From Sulfobacillus acidophilus DSM 10332 (GTDB lineage Bacteria > Bacillota > Sulfobacillia > Sulfobacillales > Sulfobacillaceae), in NCBI GenBank assembly GCA_000237975.1, contig CP003179.1:1550001-1614000 (forward strand): 64,000 nucleotides of DNA. The letters run 5' to 3'. Positions 50,947 to 59,273 of the stretch are shown piece after piece. Made by a program: the position numbers and the translations under genes. The stretch's first letter is position 1. Each line of letters starts with the position of its first letter. The notes below the pieces were generated by a model, which had not been told where the DNA came from, did no database searches, and was given only the letters and a program-made list of their open reading frames with translations.

Positions 50947-52275
50947 ATGATTTTCGATCCGGAAATTGAAATGATGGCTCGGCCGCAAATGGAAGCGCTG
51001 CAACTAGATCGGCTGAAAGCCACCGTAGAACACGTCTATCAACACGTGCCGTTTTATCGGCAGGCCATGGATGAAGCCGGGGTCCGTCCGGCGGACATTC
51101 AATCGCTGGCCGATTTGACCCGTTTGCCGTTTACCCGCAAAACCCATTTGCGGGAACATTATCCGTTTGGGCTTTTGGCGGTACCGCTGGAACAAGTGGT
51201 TCGATTTCATGCGTCGTCGGGCACCAAGGGAAAGCCGACGGTTGTGGCCTATACCAAGGGGGACATTCAACGCTGGGCGCGGATTGTGGCTCGGGCGGTC
51301 GCGACCGCCGGCGGACGACCGGGTGACCGATTTCATAACGCGTACGGTTATGGGCTTTTTACCGGTGGGTTGGGATTGCACTATGGGATTGAAGAATTAG
51401 GCGCGGCCGCGATTCCCGTATCCGGCGGCAATACCCCCCGACAGGTGCGATTAATTCAAGACTTTCAACCGCGAGGGATTGCCGGGACGCCCAGTTATGT
51501 GATGAACATTGCCGAAGAAATGCAGCAGATGGGATTTGATCCGCGCTCGACGAGTTTGGAGTACGGCATTTTAGGGGCGGAGCCCTGGAGCGAAAATTTG
51601 CGCCGGGAAATTGAAGAGGCTCTGGCGATTAAAGCCATGGACATCTATGGTCTCAGCGAAGTCATGGGGCCCGGCGTCGCGATTGAATGTATTGAAGCGC
51701 AGGACGGCCTTCATATCGCGGAAGATCATTTTTTACCGGAAATTATCGATCCCGACAGCGGGTTACCCGTACCCTATGGAGAAACCGGGGAGCTCGTGTT
51801 TACGTCTCTCACTAAAGAGGCGTTTCCGGTCATTCGCTATCGGACAGGCGATATCGCGTCTTTAAATCCGGAACCCTGTCGGTGCGGCCGTACGTTAATC
51901 CGTATGTCGCGGGTTAAAGGGCGCTTGGACGACATGCTCATTATTCGGGGGGTCAACGTGTTTCCGACCGAAATCGAGTATGTGTTGTTGCAAGTGCCGG
52001 AATTGGCGCCCCATTATCAAGTGGAGGTGGAACAGGTCGGGGTATTGGATTCGCTGGATGTGCACTGTGAAGTGACGCCGGAATATTGGGCGACACACGG
52101 TTCGGTGGCCCATGATCATCCAACGACCCGCGACCTTCGCCAACGCATTAGCTATCTCTTAAAAACGGATTTAGGGATTTCGGTCGGGGTTCATGTGCAC
52201 AAGCCCGGCGCCATTCCCCGTAGCGAAGGCAAAGCGGTGCGCATCGTCGATAAACGAAGCCAGGTCCGGGAATAA
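50947..52275 (+). CDS. paaK: Phenylacetate-CoA ligase
   Basis: PaaK activates phenylacetate to the CoA thioester with ATP, giving the substrate for PaaABC. The 442-residue adenylate-forming enzyme has the P-loop-like SSGTKGKPTVVAYT, YGLSEVMGPGVAIEC, and TGELVFTSLTKEAFPVIRYRTGD near the C-terminus, with GRLDDMLIIRGVNVFP. It starts 13 bases after the EthD gene. Confidence 0.95.
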   Translation: MIFDPEIEMMARPQMEALQLDRLKATVEHVYQHVPFYRQAMDEAGVRPADIQSLADLTRLPFTRKTHLREHYPFGLLAVPLEQVVRFHASSGTKGKPTVVAYTKGDIQRWARIVARAVATAGGRPGDRFHNAYGYGLFTGGLGLHYGIEELGAAAIPVSGGNTPRQVRLIQDFQPRGIAGTPSYVMNIAEEMQQMGFDPRSTSLEYGILGAEPWSENLRREIEEALAIKAMDIYGLSEVMGPGVAIECIEAQDGLHIAEDHFLPEIIDPDSGLPVPYGETGELVFTSLTKEAFPVIRYRTGDIASLNPEPCRCGRTLIRMSRVKGRLDDMLIIRGVNVFPTEIEYVLLQVPELAPHYQVEVEQVGVLDSLDVHCEVTPEYWATHGSVAHDHPTTRDLRQRISYLLKTDLGISVGVHVHKPGAIPRSEGKAVRIVDKRSQVRE

Positions 52276-52305
52276 TTCGGATACGACATAAGGAGGAATT
52301 GACCG

Positions 52306-53802
52306 GTGAGCGAGAGCACCACGACCCACATTTTACCGGCTGTTGAATCATTTTTGGCACGTCCGCACCACCACTTTATCAATAATGAATGGGTTCCGTC
52401 GGCATCGGGACAAACCATGGAGGATGTGAACCCGGCTACCCGCCATGTGTTGACCGAGGTCGCACGCGGCAACGGAGATGATGTCGACCGGGCGGTTTCG
52501 GCAGCCCGGCGCGCTTTTCGCGACAAGTCCTGGGCGCAAATGCCGCCGAATCGTCGAGGGATTTTGCTCTGGCGCTTGGCCGACCTCATGGAACAGCATC
52601 TGGAGGAATTAGCCCAGCTGGATAGCTTGGACATGGGCATGCCGATCCGCCAAGCCCAATACGGGACAACGCCGATGGCCATCGATCATATACGGTATAT
52701 GGCCGGTTGGGCGACAAAAGTGGAAGGCGAAACGATTCCCGTTTCGGCCGGCAACTTTTTCAATTACACCGTGCGCCAGCCGGTGGGAGTCGTCGGGGCG
52801 ATAATTCCGTGGAACTTTCCGCTGCTTATGGCGGTATGGAAACTGGGCGCGGCCTTGGCCGTCGGGTGTACCGTCGTGTTGAAACCGGCGGAACAGTCGC
52901 CCCTCAGTGTTCTGCGATTGGCGGAGCTGGCGGTGGAAGCCGGTTTTCCACCCGGTGTGATCAATGTGGTGACGGGCTATGGCCCGGAGGCGGGTGCGGC
53001 GCTGGTGGCCCATCCGGGAGTCAATAAGATTTCCTTTACCGGATCGACTGAAGTCGGCAAATCGATTATGCGGACGGCAGCCGATCGGATGGCCCGGGTC
53101 TCGATGGAGTTAGGCGGTAAATCGCCCAATATTATCTGTGCGGACGCCAACCTCAAGCGGGCGGTTTCGGGTTCCATGTTGGGCATTTTTATGAATCAGG
53201 GGGAAGTGTGTTCGGCGGGATCCCGCATCTACGTGGCACGTAGTATCTACGACCAAGCCTTGGAACACATGGCTGATTATGCCAAAACGCTTCGGGTCGG
53301 TCAGCCGCTGGATCCGAAAACCCAAATGGGACCGGTGGTCTCTGATGAACAATACCAACGGGTGATGCGCTATATTGAGATTGCTCAACGCGAAGGGGCC
53401 ACGTTGGTGGCCGGCGGCAGTGACATGCCCGAAGCCGGACCGGGGTTCTTTGTTCGGCCGACCGTGTTTGCCGGGGTTCGGGATACGATGACCATCGCCC
53501 AGGAAGAAGTGTTTGGGCCGGTCGTGGCCGTCATGCCGTTTGACGATATCGAAGAAGTGATCGAACGGGCCAATCAGTCGATTTACGGGTTGGCTGCAGG
53601 CGTATGGACGGAAAATGTCCGCACCGCCCACTATCTGTCTCAACGGCTGGAAGCGGGGACGGTTTGGGTTAATGCCTATCACGTGTATGATGCGGCGGCG
53701 CCCTGGGGCGGATTTAAAGAATCGGGATTTGGCCGGGAAATGGGTAAACAGGCGTTGGAGCTTTATACCGAAGTGAAAGACGTGTGGATCAGCCTCGGCT
53801 AG
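52306..53802 (+). CDS. NAD(P)-dependent aldehyde dehydrogenase, phenylacetaldehyde dehydrogenase candidate
   Basis: A 498-residue ALDH with PWNFPLLMAVWKLG, FTGSTEVGKSIMRTAADRMARVSMELGGKSPNII (catalytic Glu region) and the nucleophile in NQGEVCSAGSRI. As the last gene of the paa operon it may oxidise phenylacetaldehyde to phenylacetate, which would feed PaaK. The family is broad (betaine- or other aldehyde dehydrogenases look alike), so the substrate is an inference from context. Confidence 0.88.
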   Translation: MSESTTTHILPAVESFLARPHHHFINNEWVPSASGQTMEDVNPATRHVLTEVARGNGDDVDRAVSAARRAFRDKSWAQMPPNRRGILLWRLADLMEQHLEELAQLDSLDMGMPIRQAQYGTTPMAIDHIRYMAGWATKVEGETIPVSAGNFFNYTVRQPVGVVGAIIPWNFPLLMAVWKLGAALAVGCTVVLKPAEQSPLSVLRLAELAVEAGFPPGVINVVTGYGPEAGAALVAHPGVNKISFTGSTEVGKSIMRTAADRMARVSMELGGKSPNIICADANLKRAVSGSMLGIFMNQGEVCSAGSRIYVARSIYDQALEHMADYAKTLRVGQPLDPKTQMGPVVSDEQYQRVMRYIEIAQREGATLVAGGSDMPEAGPGFFVRPTVFAGVRDTMTIAQEEVFGPVVAVMPFDDIEEVIERANQSIYGLAAGVWTENVRTAHYLSQRLEAGTVWVNAYHVYDAAAPWGGFKESGFGREMGKQALELYTEVKDVWISLG

Positions 53803-53816
53803 CCTTCTTGCGTCAA

Positions 53817-53845
53817 AAGCCCCGCCGGTCTTTCGGGCGGGGCTT
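53817..53845 (+). terminator. Terminator after the phenylacetate operon
   Basis: AAGCCCCGCC (53817-53826) and GGCGGGGCTT (53836-53845) form a perfect 10-base-pair stem, followed by ATTCA rather than a long T run. Confidence 0.75.
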
Positions 53846-53966
53846 ATTCACGGCGATTGATGCTTGGACAAATACCATGACTTGACGTCGGATTTATGGA
53901 TGTGTGAAGATTATGGATGGCGAAACCCTCTAGGGGTGTCCTTCTGCCGTTGAGAGGAGGTGACGT

Positions 53967-54164
53967 ATGCAACCGATGCGGACCACCGGATGGGCGTGGT
54001 TATTTATCATTCCCTTCGCGGCTTTATTATTCCCGGGTCTTTACGCCCATTATCAGCCCACCTGGGCCGGATTTCCGTACTTTTACTGGTACATGTTACT
54101 GTGGGTGGTGCTCACGGGGATTTTAAGCGGGATTGTCTATGCGTTGAAAAATCGCGGTCAGTAG
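53967..54164 (+). CDS. DUF3311 small membrane protein
   Basis: A 65-residue protein with two TM helices (WAWLFIIPFAALLFPGLYA and WYMLLWVVLTGILSGIVYAL) and a short acidic-poor loop. It is the usual small partner encoded beside sodium:solute symporters such as the one downstream, and may be its auxiliary subunit. AGAGGAGGTG precedes the start. Confidence 0.82.
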   Translation: MQPMRTTGWAWLFIIPFAALLFPGLYAHYQPTWAGFPYFYWYMLLWVVLTGILSGIVYALKNRGQ

Positions 54165-54189
54165 GGACACCAAAAGGAGGTGACAGCAA

Positions 54190-55686
54190 GTGAATTGGAC
54201 ATCTTTTAGTGTGTTTGCCGTTTTGTTCGTAGTGGTGGCCGTTGCGGGCTTTTTGTCCGCCCGTTGGCAACGGGGGGACCTGGACTTATTGGATGAATGG
54301 GGGTTGGCCGGTCGCCGATTTGGCACCTGGGTCACCTGGTTCCTCCTTGGAGGGGACTTATATACCGCGTATACGTTTATTGCGGTACCCGCCGCGGTAT
54401 ATGGACAAGGCGCAATTGGATTTTTCGCGGTACCCTATACGATTTTGGTTTTCCCGATCATGTTTTTGGTGATACCGCGTTTGTGGACGGTTTCCAAACA
54501 GCATGGGTACGTGACACCCGCCGATTTCGTCCGCGGTCGTTACGACTCCAGCGGTTTGGCCTTGGCGGTGGCGGTGACCGGCATTTTGGCCACCATGCCC
54601 TATATCGCTTTACAATTAGTCGGCATTGAAGCGGTGCTGAAAGTGATGGGAATCAGCGGAAGCTGGCCGCTGTTTATCGCATTTGCGGTCTTGGCCGCCT
54701 ACACCAGCATGAGTGGTCTCAGAGCCCCGGCGCTGACGGCCATTATTAAGGATATCTTGATTTACACGACGATTATTGCCGCCATTATTATCATTCCGGC
54801 CAAACTGGGTGGCTTTGGACACATTTTCCAAGTCGCCAGTCAGACCTTGCCGACCTTAAAAGTGCCGGCCTCGGTGATTTTGAGTCCTAAAGCGTATAGC
54901 GCGTTTGCGACGCTGGCGCTCGGTTCCGCTTTCGCGCTCCTGTTATATCCTCATGCGGTGACCGGGGCGCTCGGAGCCAAAAGTGCCCAAACGATTGAGC
55001 GTAACGCTTCGATTTTACCGCTTTACTCCTTGGCGCTGGCCTTTATTGCCATGTTGGGGTATATGGCGATTGCCGCGCACATTCATTCGAAAGTGACGAG
55101 TTTGATTGTGCCGTTGCTTTTTGCCAAGATGTTTCCGAAGTGGTTTGCCGGGTTTGCGTTTGGGGCGGTCGCCATCGGAGCCTTGGTGCCGGCGGCGATC
55201 ATGTCGATTGCGGCGGCTAACTTGTTTACCCGCAATATCTACAAGGAATACTTTGTCCCCAACGCGTCCTCGCGGCAAGAGTCGCGAGTGGCGAAGATCC
55301 TGTCGTTGATCGTGATTGCCGGAGGGCTGGTGTTCGTGGTCGCGATGCCGCTGCAATACGCCATTAACCTGCAATTGTTGGGCGGTATCTGGATTTTGCA
55401 GACCATGCCGAGCATTGTGGTCGGACTCTACAGCCGGTACTTCCATCGCTACGCCTTGATTGTGGGATGGGCGGTCGGAATGGTGACCGGGACGTTAATG
55501 GCGGCTTCCACCAGTTTCAAGAGTTCGGTGTTTGCGCTTCACCTGGGCCATTCCGTCATTGCGATGTATGCCGCCGTGTGGGCGGTATTGGCCAATTTTG
55601 TGGTTTCCCTGGTCCTGACGTGGCTCTTTAACGCCGCCAAAGTTTCTAAGGGCGAAGATCTGACTCTCCAGTCGATTGCCCAATAA
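54190..55686 (+). CDS. Sodium:solute symporter family permease
   Basis: A 498-residue SSS permease with about 13 TM helices. Family signs are WGLAGRRFGTWVTWFLLGGDLYTAYTF, FVRGRYDSSGLALAVAV, and GAVAIGALVPAAIMSIAAANLFTRNIYKEY. It may take up monocarboxylates or aromatic acids; closeness to the paa operon suggests phenylacetate or related acids, which is only a guess. GTG 54190 follows AAAAGGAGGTGA. Confidence 0.9.
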   Translation: MNWTSFSVFAVLFVVVAVAGFLSARWQRGDLDLLDEWGLAGRRFGTWVTWFLLGGDLYTAYTFIAVPAAVYGQGAIGFFAVPYTILVFPIMFLVIPRLWTVSKQHGYVTPADFVRGRYDSSGLALAVAVTGILATMPYIALQLVGIEAVLKVMGISGSWPLFIAFAVLAAYTSMSGLRAPALTAIIKDILIYTTIIAAIIIIPAKLGGFGHIFQVASQTLPTLKVPASVILSPKAYSAFATLALGSAFALLLYPHAVTGALGAKSAQTIERNASILPLYSLALAFIAMLGYMAIAAHIHSKVTSLIVPLLFAKMFPKWFAGFAFGAVAIGALVPAAIMSIAAANLFTRNIYKEYFVPNASSRQESRVAKILSLIVIAGGLVFVVAMPLQYAINLQLLGGIWILQTMPSIVVGLYSRYFHRYALIVGWAVGMVTGTLMAASTSFKSSVFALHLGHSVIAMYAAVWAVLANFVVSLVLTWLFNAAKVSKGEDLTLQSIAQ

Positions 55687-55704
55687 GACGTCAGGAATTC
55701 TCCC

Positions 55705-55735
55705 GGGCGTTGCAGTTCGCTGCAGCGCCCTTTTT
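55705..55735 (+). terminator. Terminator after the symporter
   Basis: An 11-base stem with one mismatch-like wobble (55705-55715 with 55720-55730), TTCG tetraloop and five T residues. Confidence 0.92.
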
Positions 55736-55765
55736 GGTGTAGACTCAGATGCGGGGGTGAGACGC

Positions 55766-56341
55766 ATGGACCCTATTCACATTGATGTACAAAAGACGGC
55801 GTTGGTCGTGATCGATTTACAAAAAGCGATTGTCGCCAATCCGGTGGTGCCGCACGCCAGTGCCGATGTGGTGCGCCACGCGGCAGAGTTGGCCGACGCG
55901 ATGCGGGAGCGCGGCGGATTTGTGGTGTTGGTTCGGGTGGCCAGCCATGATGGGCGGGACATGTTAGTGCCCGATGCCGATCTGCCCCGTTTCAGCCGGG
56001 CGCAGGTGCCGGACGGGGCGACGATTGTGGAAGAACTCGGCCCCCGGGCAGGCGATTATGTGTTGACCAAGCGGCAATGGGGCGCGTTTTACGGCACTGA
56101 TCTGGACTTGCAACTTCGGCGGCGGCACTTGGATACCATAATATTGTGTGGGATAGCCACCGGGATTGGGGTGGACACTACCGCCCGAGAGGCATACGCC
56201 CGCGGTTATCGTCAAATCTTTGTGGAAGATGCGATGGCCGGCCTCAGCGAACTGGAGCACCGGTATACCATTGAACAGGTGTTTCCCCGGATTGGGCGCG
56301 TGCGTTCGACGGCGGAGGTCCTACGGGCGATTCGCGGCTAA
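55766..56341 (+). CDS. Isochorismatase-fold hydrolase lacking the catalytic cysteine
   Basis: A 191-residue isochorismatase-family (cysteine-hydrolase fold) protein with VVIDLQKAIV (D), TKRQWGAFYGTDLD (K) and ILCGIATGIGVDTTAREAY. Nicotinamidases and related amidases have C at the position of the second G in ATGIGV; here it is Gly, as in true isochorismatases (EntB, PhzD). So it may act on a vinyl ether or be a non-amidase. No siderophore genes are nearby. Ribosome site GCGGGGGTGAG precedes ATG 55766. Confidence 0.85.
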   Translation: MDPIHIDVQKTALVVIDLQKAIVANPVVPHASADVVRHAAELADAMRERGGFVVLVRVASHDGRDMLVPDADLPRFSRAQVPDGATIVEELGPRAGDYVLTKRQWGAFYGTDLDLQLRRRHLDTIILCGIATGIGVDTTAREAYARGYRQIFVEDAMAGLSELEHRYTIEQVFPRIGRVRSTAEVLRAIRG

Positions 56342-56448
56342 TTCGGTCTTTACCGGTCAAGACGATTGTGCCATGATGGGGAGCGGACATTCGGGCCTCG
56401 CCTCGAGACCAAGAAGGGAGTGACGCTCGCGCGTTGCGCGGGCACAAC

Positions 56449-57525
56449 ATGAACATATTTGAGCAGATGGAGAAGTACGGACACGAACAGGTCGTGTTCT
56501 GGTATGACAAAACCACGGGTCTAAAGGCCATTGTCGGCATTCATGATACGACACTCGGGCCGGCGTTGGGCGGATGCCGGATGTGGCCTTATGCCTCGGA
56601 GGAGGACGCAATAACGGACGTGCTGCGTCTGTCCCGGGGGATGACGTATAAAAATGCCGCCATGGGGCTCGACTTGGGGGGCGGCAAGTCGGTCATTTGG
56701 GCCGATAGCCGTACCGACAAAAGCGAAGCGCTCTTCCGCTCGTTCGGCCGTTTGATTCAAAGCTTGGGCGGTCGTTATATTACCGCGGAAGATGTCGGAA
56801 CCAATGCCGACGACATGGCCGTCGTCGCTCGCGAAACCGCATTTGTGGGCGGGCTCAAAGAGACGAGCGGCGATCCCTCTCCAGCGACCGCTTTGGGTGT
56901 GTTAGAGGGAATGAAGGCGGCGGCGAACATGGTGTGGGGATCCGAAAGTTTACGCGGCAAACACGTCGCCATCCAAGGGTTGGGTCATGTGGGGTCGATT
57001 TTGGCCCGGATGTTGCTCGACGAAGGGGCTCAATTAACCGTGACCGATATTCACGTCGAAGAAGCCCGGCCGCTAGCCGAATCTTTAGGCGTCGCCTGGG
57101 TGGATCCCGAAGCCATTTATGATGTGGCCTGCGATATCTTTGCGCCGTGTGCCCTCGGAGCGATATTGAATGACGAGACCATCCCCCGACTGCAATGTAA
57201 AATTGTGGCGGGTTCGGCCAACAATCAACTCAAAGAGCCTCGCCACGGCTTAGAGTTGATGCGCCGTAACATTTTGTACGTACCCGATTACGTCATTAAC
57301 GGCGGCGGCGTCGTCAATGTGGCGGATGAATTTCACCGTGACGGGTATCACCGTGAGCGGGCCTATGCCCGGGTTCGGCAAATCGGTCAGCAGGTAAGCC
57401 AAATCTTGGCCCATGCGGAAGAGACGAACGTGCCCACCCAAGAAGCGGCCGATCAGGTGGCCGAACAGCGCATTCGGACCTTGGGGAAAGTAAAATCCGG
57501 CTTTCTTCCACCGGCTCGACGGTAG
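56449..57525 (+). CDS. Leucine dehydrogenase (Glu/Leu/Phe/Val dehydrogenase family)
   Basis: A 358-residue NAD-dependent amino-acid dehydrogenase very like leucine dehydrogenase: VGIHDTTLGPALGGCRMW, MTYKNAAMGLDLGGGKSV (catalytic Lys), GRYITAEDVGT, IQGLGHVGSIL (NAD site) and ADNQLK-type SANNQLK. It would deaminate branched-chain amino acids; phenylalanine dehydrogenase is closely related and would link to phenylacetate metabolism, but the overall match is to the leucine enzyme. ATG 56449 matches the family start; TTG 56434 is nearer to the upstream AAGGGAG. Confidence 0.9.
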   Translation: MNIFEQMEKYGHEQVVFWYDKTTGLKAIVGIHDTTLGPALGGCRMWPYASEEDAITDVLRLSRGMTYKNAAMGLDLGGGKSVIWADSRTDKSEALFRSFGRLIQSLGGRYITAEDVGTNADDMAVVARETAFVGGLKETSGDPSPATALGVLEGMKAAANMVWGSESLRGKHVAIQGLGHVGSILARMLLDEGAQLTVTDIHVEEARPLAESLGVAWVDPEAIYDVACDIFAPCALGAILNDETIPRLQCKIVAGSANNQLKEPRHGLELMRRNILYVPDYVINGGGVVNVADEFHRDGYHRERAYARVRQIGQQVSQILAHAEETNVPTQEAADQVAEQRIRTLGKVKSGFLPPARR

Positions 57526-57545
57526 AAAAAAGAGGAATTTTGTAC

Positions 57546-57585
57546 TAGGGTGCCGAACCCTCGTTCGGTGCCCTAATTTTATTTT
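57546..57585 (+). terminator. Terminator after leucine dehydrogenase
   Basis: A 13-base-pair stem with two G-U pairs (57546-57558 with 57563-57575), loop CCTC, and ATTTTATTTT. Confidence 0.93.
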
Positions 57586-57617
57586 CGGTGAATAATTCAC
57601 AAAAGGAGTCCAGAACG

Positions 57618-58289
57618 TTGGCGGACGACGATTTTAATCATGTGTCGGTTCAGGACATGGAAACTCTCATTTGTCAATTACCGTCGGTGCTTCGCTGTGC
57701 GGTGACGGTGACGGACTGGGGAGCGGTAGAAGAAATCCATGTGTTGGCCACCACCGACCGTTCACCCAAGCAAATTGTCCGGGATGTGGAGAGTGCGCTA
57801 TTGGCGCGGTGGAACTTGCGTGTGGATCACAAGCGGATCTCCGTAGCCCAAATCGTCGACGAAGAAAACGGTCCCACGGTACGCCAGCCCGCGCGCCTAA
57901 CCATTGTGGAGTACCATATGGATATCGATTCGATTCAGCATCTGGCCACCACCCGGGTCATTCTGAAATGGAGTGATGCGGTGGACGATCAAACCTATAC
58001 CGGCCATTGGAGCGGGCGCTATCTCGGGACCCAATACTATCATGTCATGGCTTGGGCAGCGGTGGATGCGCTCAACCAGTTACCGGAGCTACCCCGTCCG
58101 TTGGTGTTGTTGGACTTAAAAACCCTAATCCTCGCCGAGCGGACGGTGGTGGCAGTGGCGCTCGGACAACCGGGTACGCGGCGGCAAACCACCGTACTCA
58201 TCGGAGCCGCCGAAGAGCGCGGCGACGGCCAGGGGGCCAGTGTGCGCGCTGTGCTGGATGCCGTTAATCGGCGGATTTCCCGGGTTTAA
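57618..58289 (+). CDS. Uncharacterised two-part protein upstream of an LSm-like gene
   Basis: A 223-residue protein I cannot assign. The N-terminal ~85 residues contain a compact alpha-beta pattern (VLRCAVTVTDWGAVEEIHVLATTDRSPKQIVRDVESALLARWNL is the region 20-70), a type seen in unannotated Firmicute proteins. The C-terminal half (from about YHMDIDSIQHLATTRVILKW) forms a second domain rich in strands. No cysteine cluster, TM helix or signal is visible. TTG 57618 is placed nine bases after AAGGAG; GTG 57588 lies upstream of that site. It probably forms a transcript with the LSm-like gene and NUDIX gene. Confidence 0.7.
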   Translation: MADDDFNHVSVQDMETLICQLPSVLRCAVTVTDWGAVEEIHVLATTDRSPKQIVRDVESALLARWNLRVDHKRISVAQIVDEENGPTVRQPARLTIVEYHMDIDSIQHLATTRVILKWSDAVDDQTYTGHWSGRYLGTQYYHVMAWAAVDALNQLPELPRPLVLLDLKTLILAERTVVAVALGQPGTRRQTTVLIGAAEERGDGQGASVRAVLDAVNRRISRV

Positions 58290-58327
58290 ATTCCTCGACC
58301 GGGCGGGAAAGCTGAAGGAGGCGCAAG

Positions 58328-58672
58328 ATGAATCAGAAGCCCTTTATCGAGGTCCCTCCCCGCGACGATCAGGCGCGAATCCGAGTGCCTCAACGCGAAC
58401 AAAAACCGGCACCGGGATCTCATGCCAACACACCGAAAAAAGGTAGCGGGTCCGGGGTTTTGTCGCCACGTCATACGAGCGCCCAAGAACCGTTGTATGA
58501 CCGATGGATGGAAAACCAAACCGTGTTGGAATTGGTGTTTGATGACGGTAGTCGGATGATCGGTCAGCTTCGTGCATACGATACCTATGCCGTGCACCTG
58601 GTCGCCGACGAGACGGATATGGTAATTTTTAAGCAATCCTTACGTTGGATTCGGCCGGTGCCCGAGGCGTAA
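58328..58672 (+). CDS. Hfq/LSm-like protein with a disordered N-terminal extension
   Basis: A 114-residue protein. Residues 53-110 align by eye with the Hfq Sm fold: QEPLYDRWMENQTVLELVF, DDGSRMIGQLRAYDTYAVHL (Sm1-like) and DMVIFKQSLRWIRP (Sm2-like, FKQ where Hfq has Y-K-H). Hfq is normally 70-100 residues with an acidic C-terminal tail; here the extra ~52 residues are N-terminal, Pro/Lys/Ser-rich and probably disordered. Whether it binds RNA is an inference. GAAGGAGG precedes the ATG. Confidence 0.7.
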   Translation: MNQKPFIEVPPRDDQARIRVPQREQKPAPGSHANTPKKGSGSGVLSPRHTSAQEPLYDRWMENQTVLELVFDDGSRMIGQLRAYDTYAVHLVADETDMVIFKQSLRWIRPVPEA

Positions 58673-58690
58673 CCGAGGAGGGGTAAGCTG

Positions 58691-59221
58691 GTGGAAAAGT
58701 CCCGCGGAAAGAGCCACATTGCGTTTCAAGGGCGGGTCCTCACGGTGCGGGTCGACCCGGTAGAAGCGAAGTCCGGTCCCACCACCCGGGAAGTGGTGGA
58801 GCGTCGACCGGCCGTGGGCATTGTGGCCGAAACCCCCGATCAACGGGTGGTCGTAATCCGGCAATTTCGCTGGCCGGTCCAGGACACGCTGTGGGAGTTG
58901 CCGGCGGGGTTAATTGACGCGGGGGAAGAGCCTGTTCAGGCGGCCGCACGCGAATTGGCCGAAGAAACCGGGTATCGTGCGCAGCATTGGCAATTGCTCC
59001 ATCATTATTATTCCAGTCCGGGATTTACGACGGAGGAAATCTATTTATTTAGTGCTTCTGATCTCACGGAGGGGGATTGCCGACCGGATTCCGACGAAGA
59101 AATCGAGCGGGACTTATGGGACGCGGATCAAGTCCGGCGGGCCCTGGCGAATGGGGACGTCCGGAACGGGATTGCGCTCATCGGCCTTTATTGGTGGCTT
59201 TCCGGGCGTAAACGCGGTTAA
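58691..59221 (+). CDS. NUDIX hydrolase, ADP-ribose pyrophosphatase type
   Basis: A 176-residue NUDIX protein with the box G-L-I-D-A-G-E-E-P then REL-AEETGY, following the FRWPVQDTLWELPAG strand typical of ADP-ribose/ADP-sugar pyrophosphatases. It would split ADP-ribose to AMP and ribose 5-phosphate. GTG 58691 follows GAGGAGGGG. It lies 19 bases after the LSm-like gene. Confidence 0.9.
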   Translation: MEKSRGKSHIAFQGRVLTVRVDPVEAKSGPTTREVVERRPAVGIVAETPDQRVVVIRQFRWPVQDTLWELPAGLIDAGEEPVQAAARELAEETGYRAQHWQLLHHYYSSPGFTTEEIYLFSASDLTEGDCRPDSDEEIERDLWDADQVRRALANGDVRNGIALIGLYWWLSGRKRG

Positions 59222-59230
59222 TGTGTATAA

Positions 59231-59263
59231 CCTCCCCTCTGGTAGCATATGGTAGAGGGGAGG
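59231..59263 (+). repeat. Perfect inverted repeat covering the spoIIM ribosome site
   Basis: CCTCCCCTCT (59231-59240) and AGAGGGGAGG (59254-59263) are perfect 10-base arms with a 13-base loop. The right arm is the ribosome-binding site of the next gene. As RNA it could block translation; as DNA it may be an operator, because a sigma-E-like CATATGGT lies in the loop at 59246. Confidence 0.7.
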
Positions 59264-59273
59264 CGGTGCAGGC

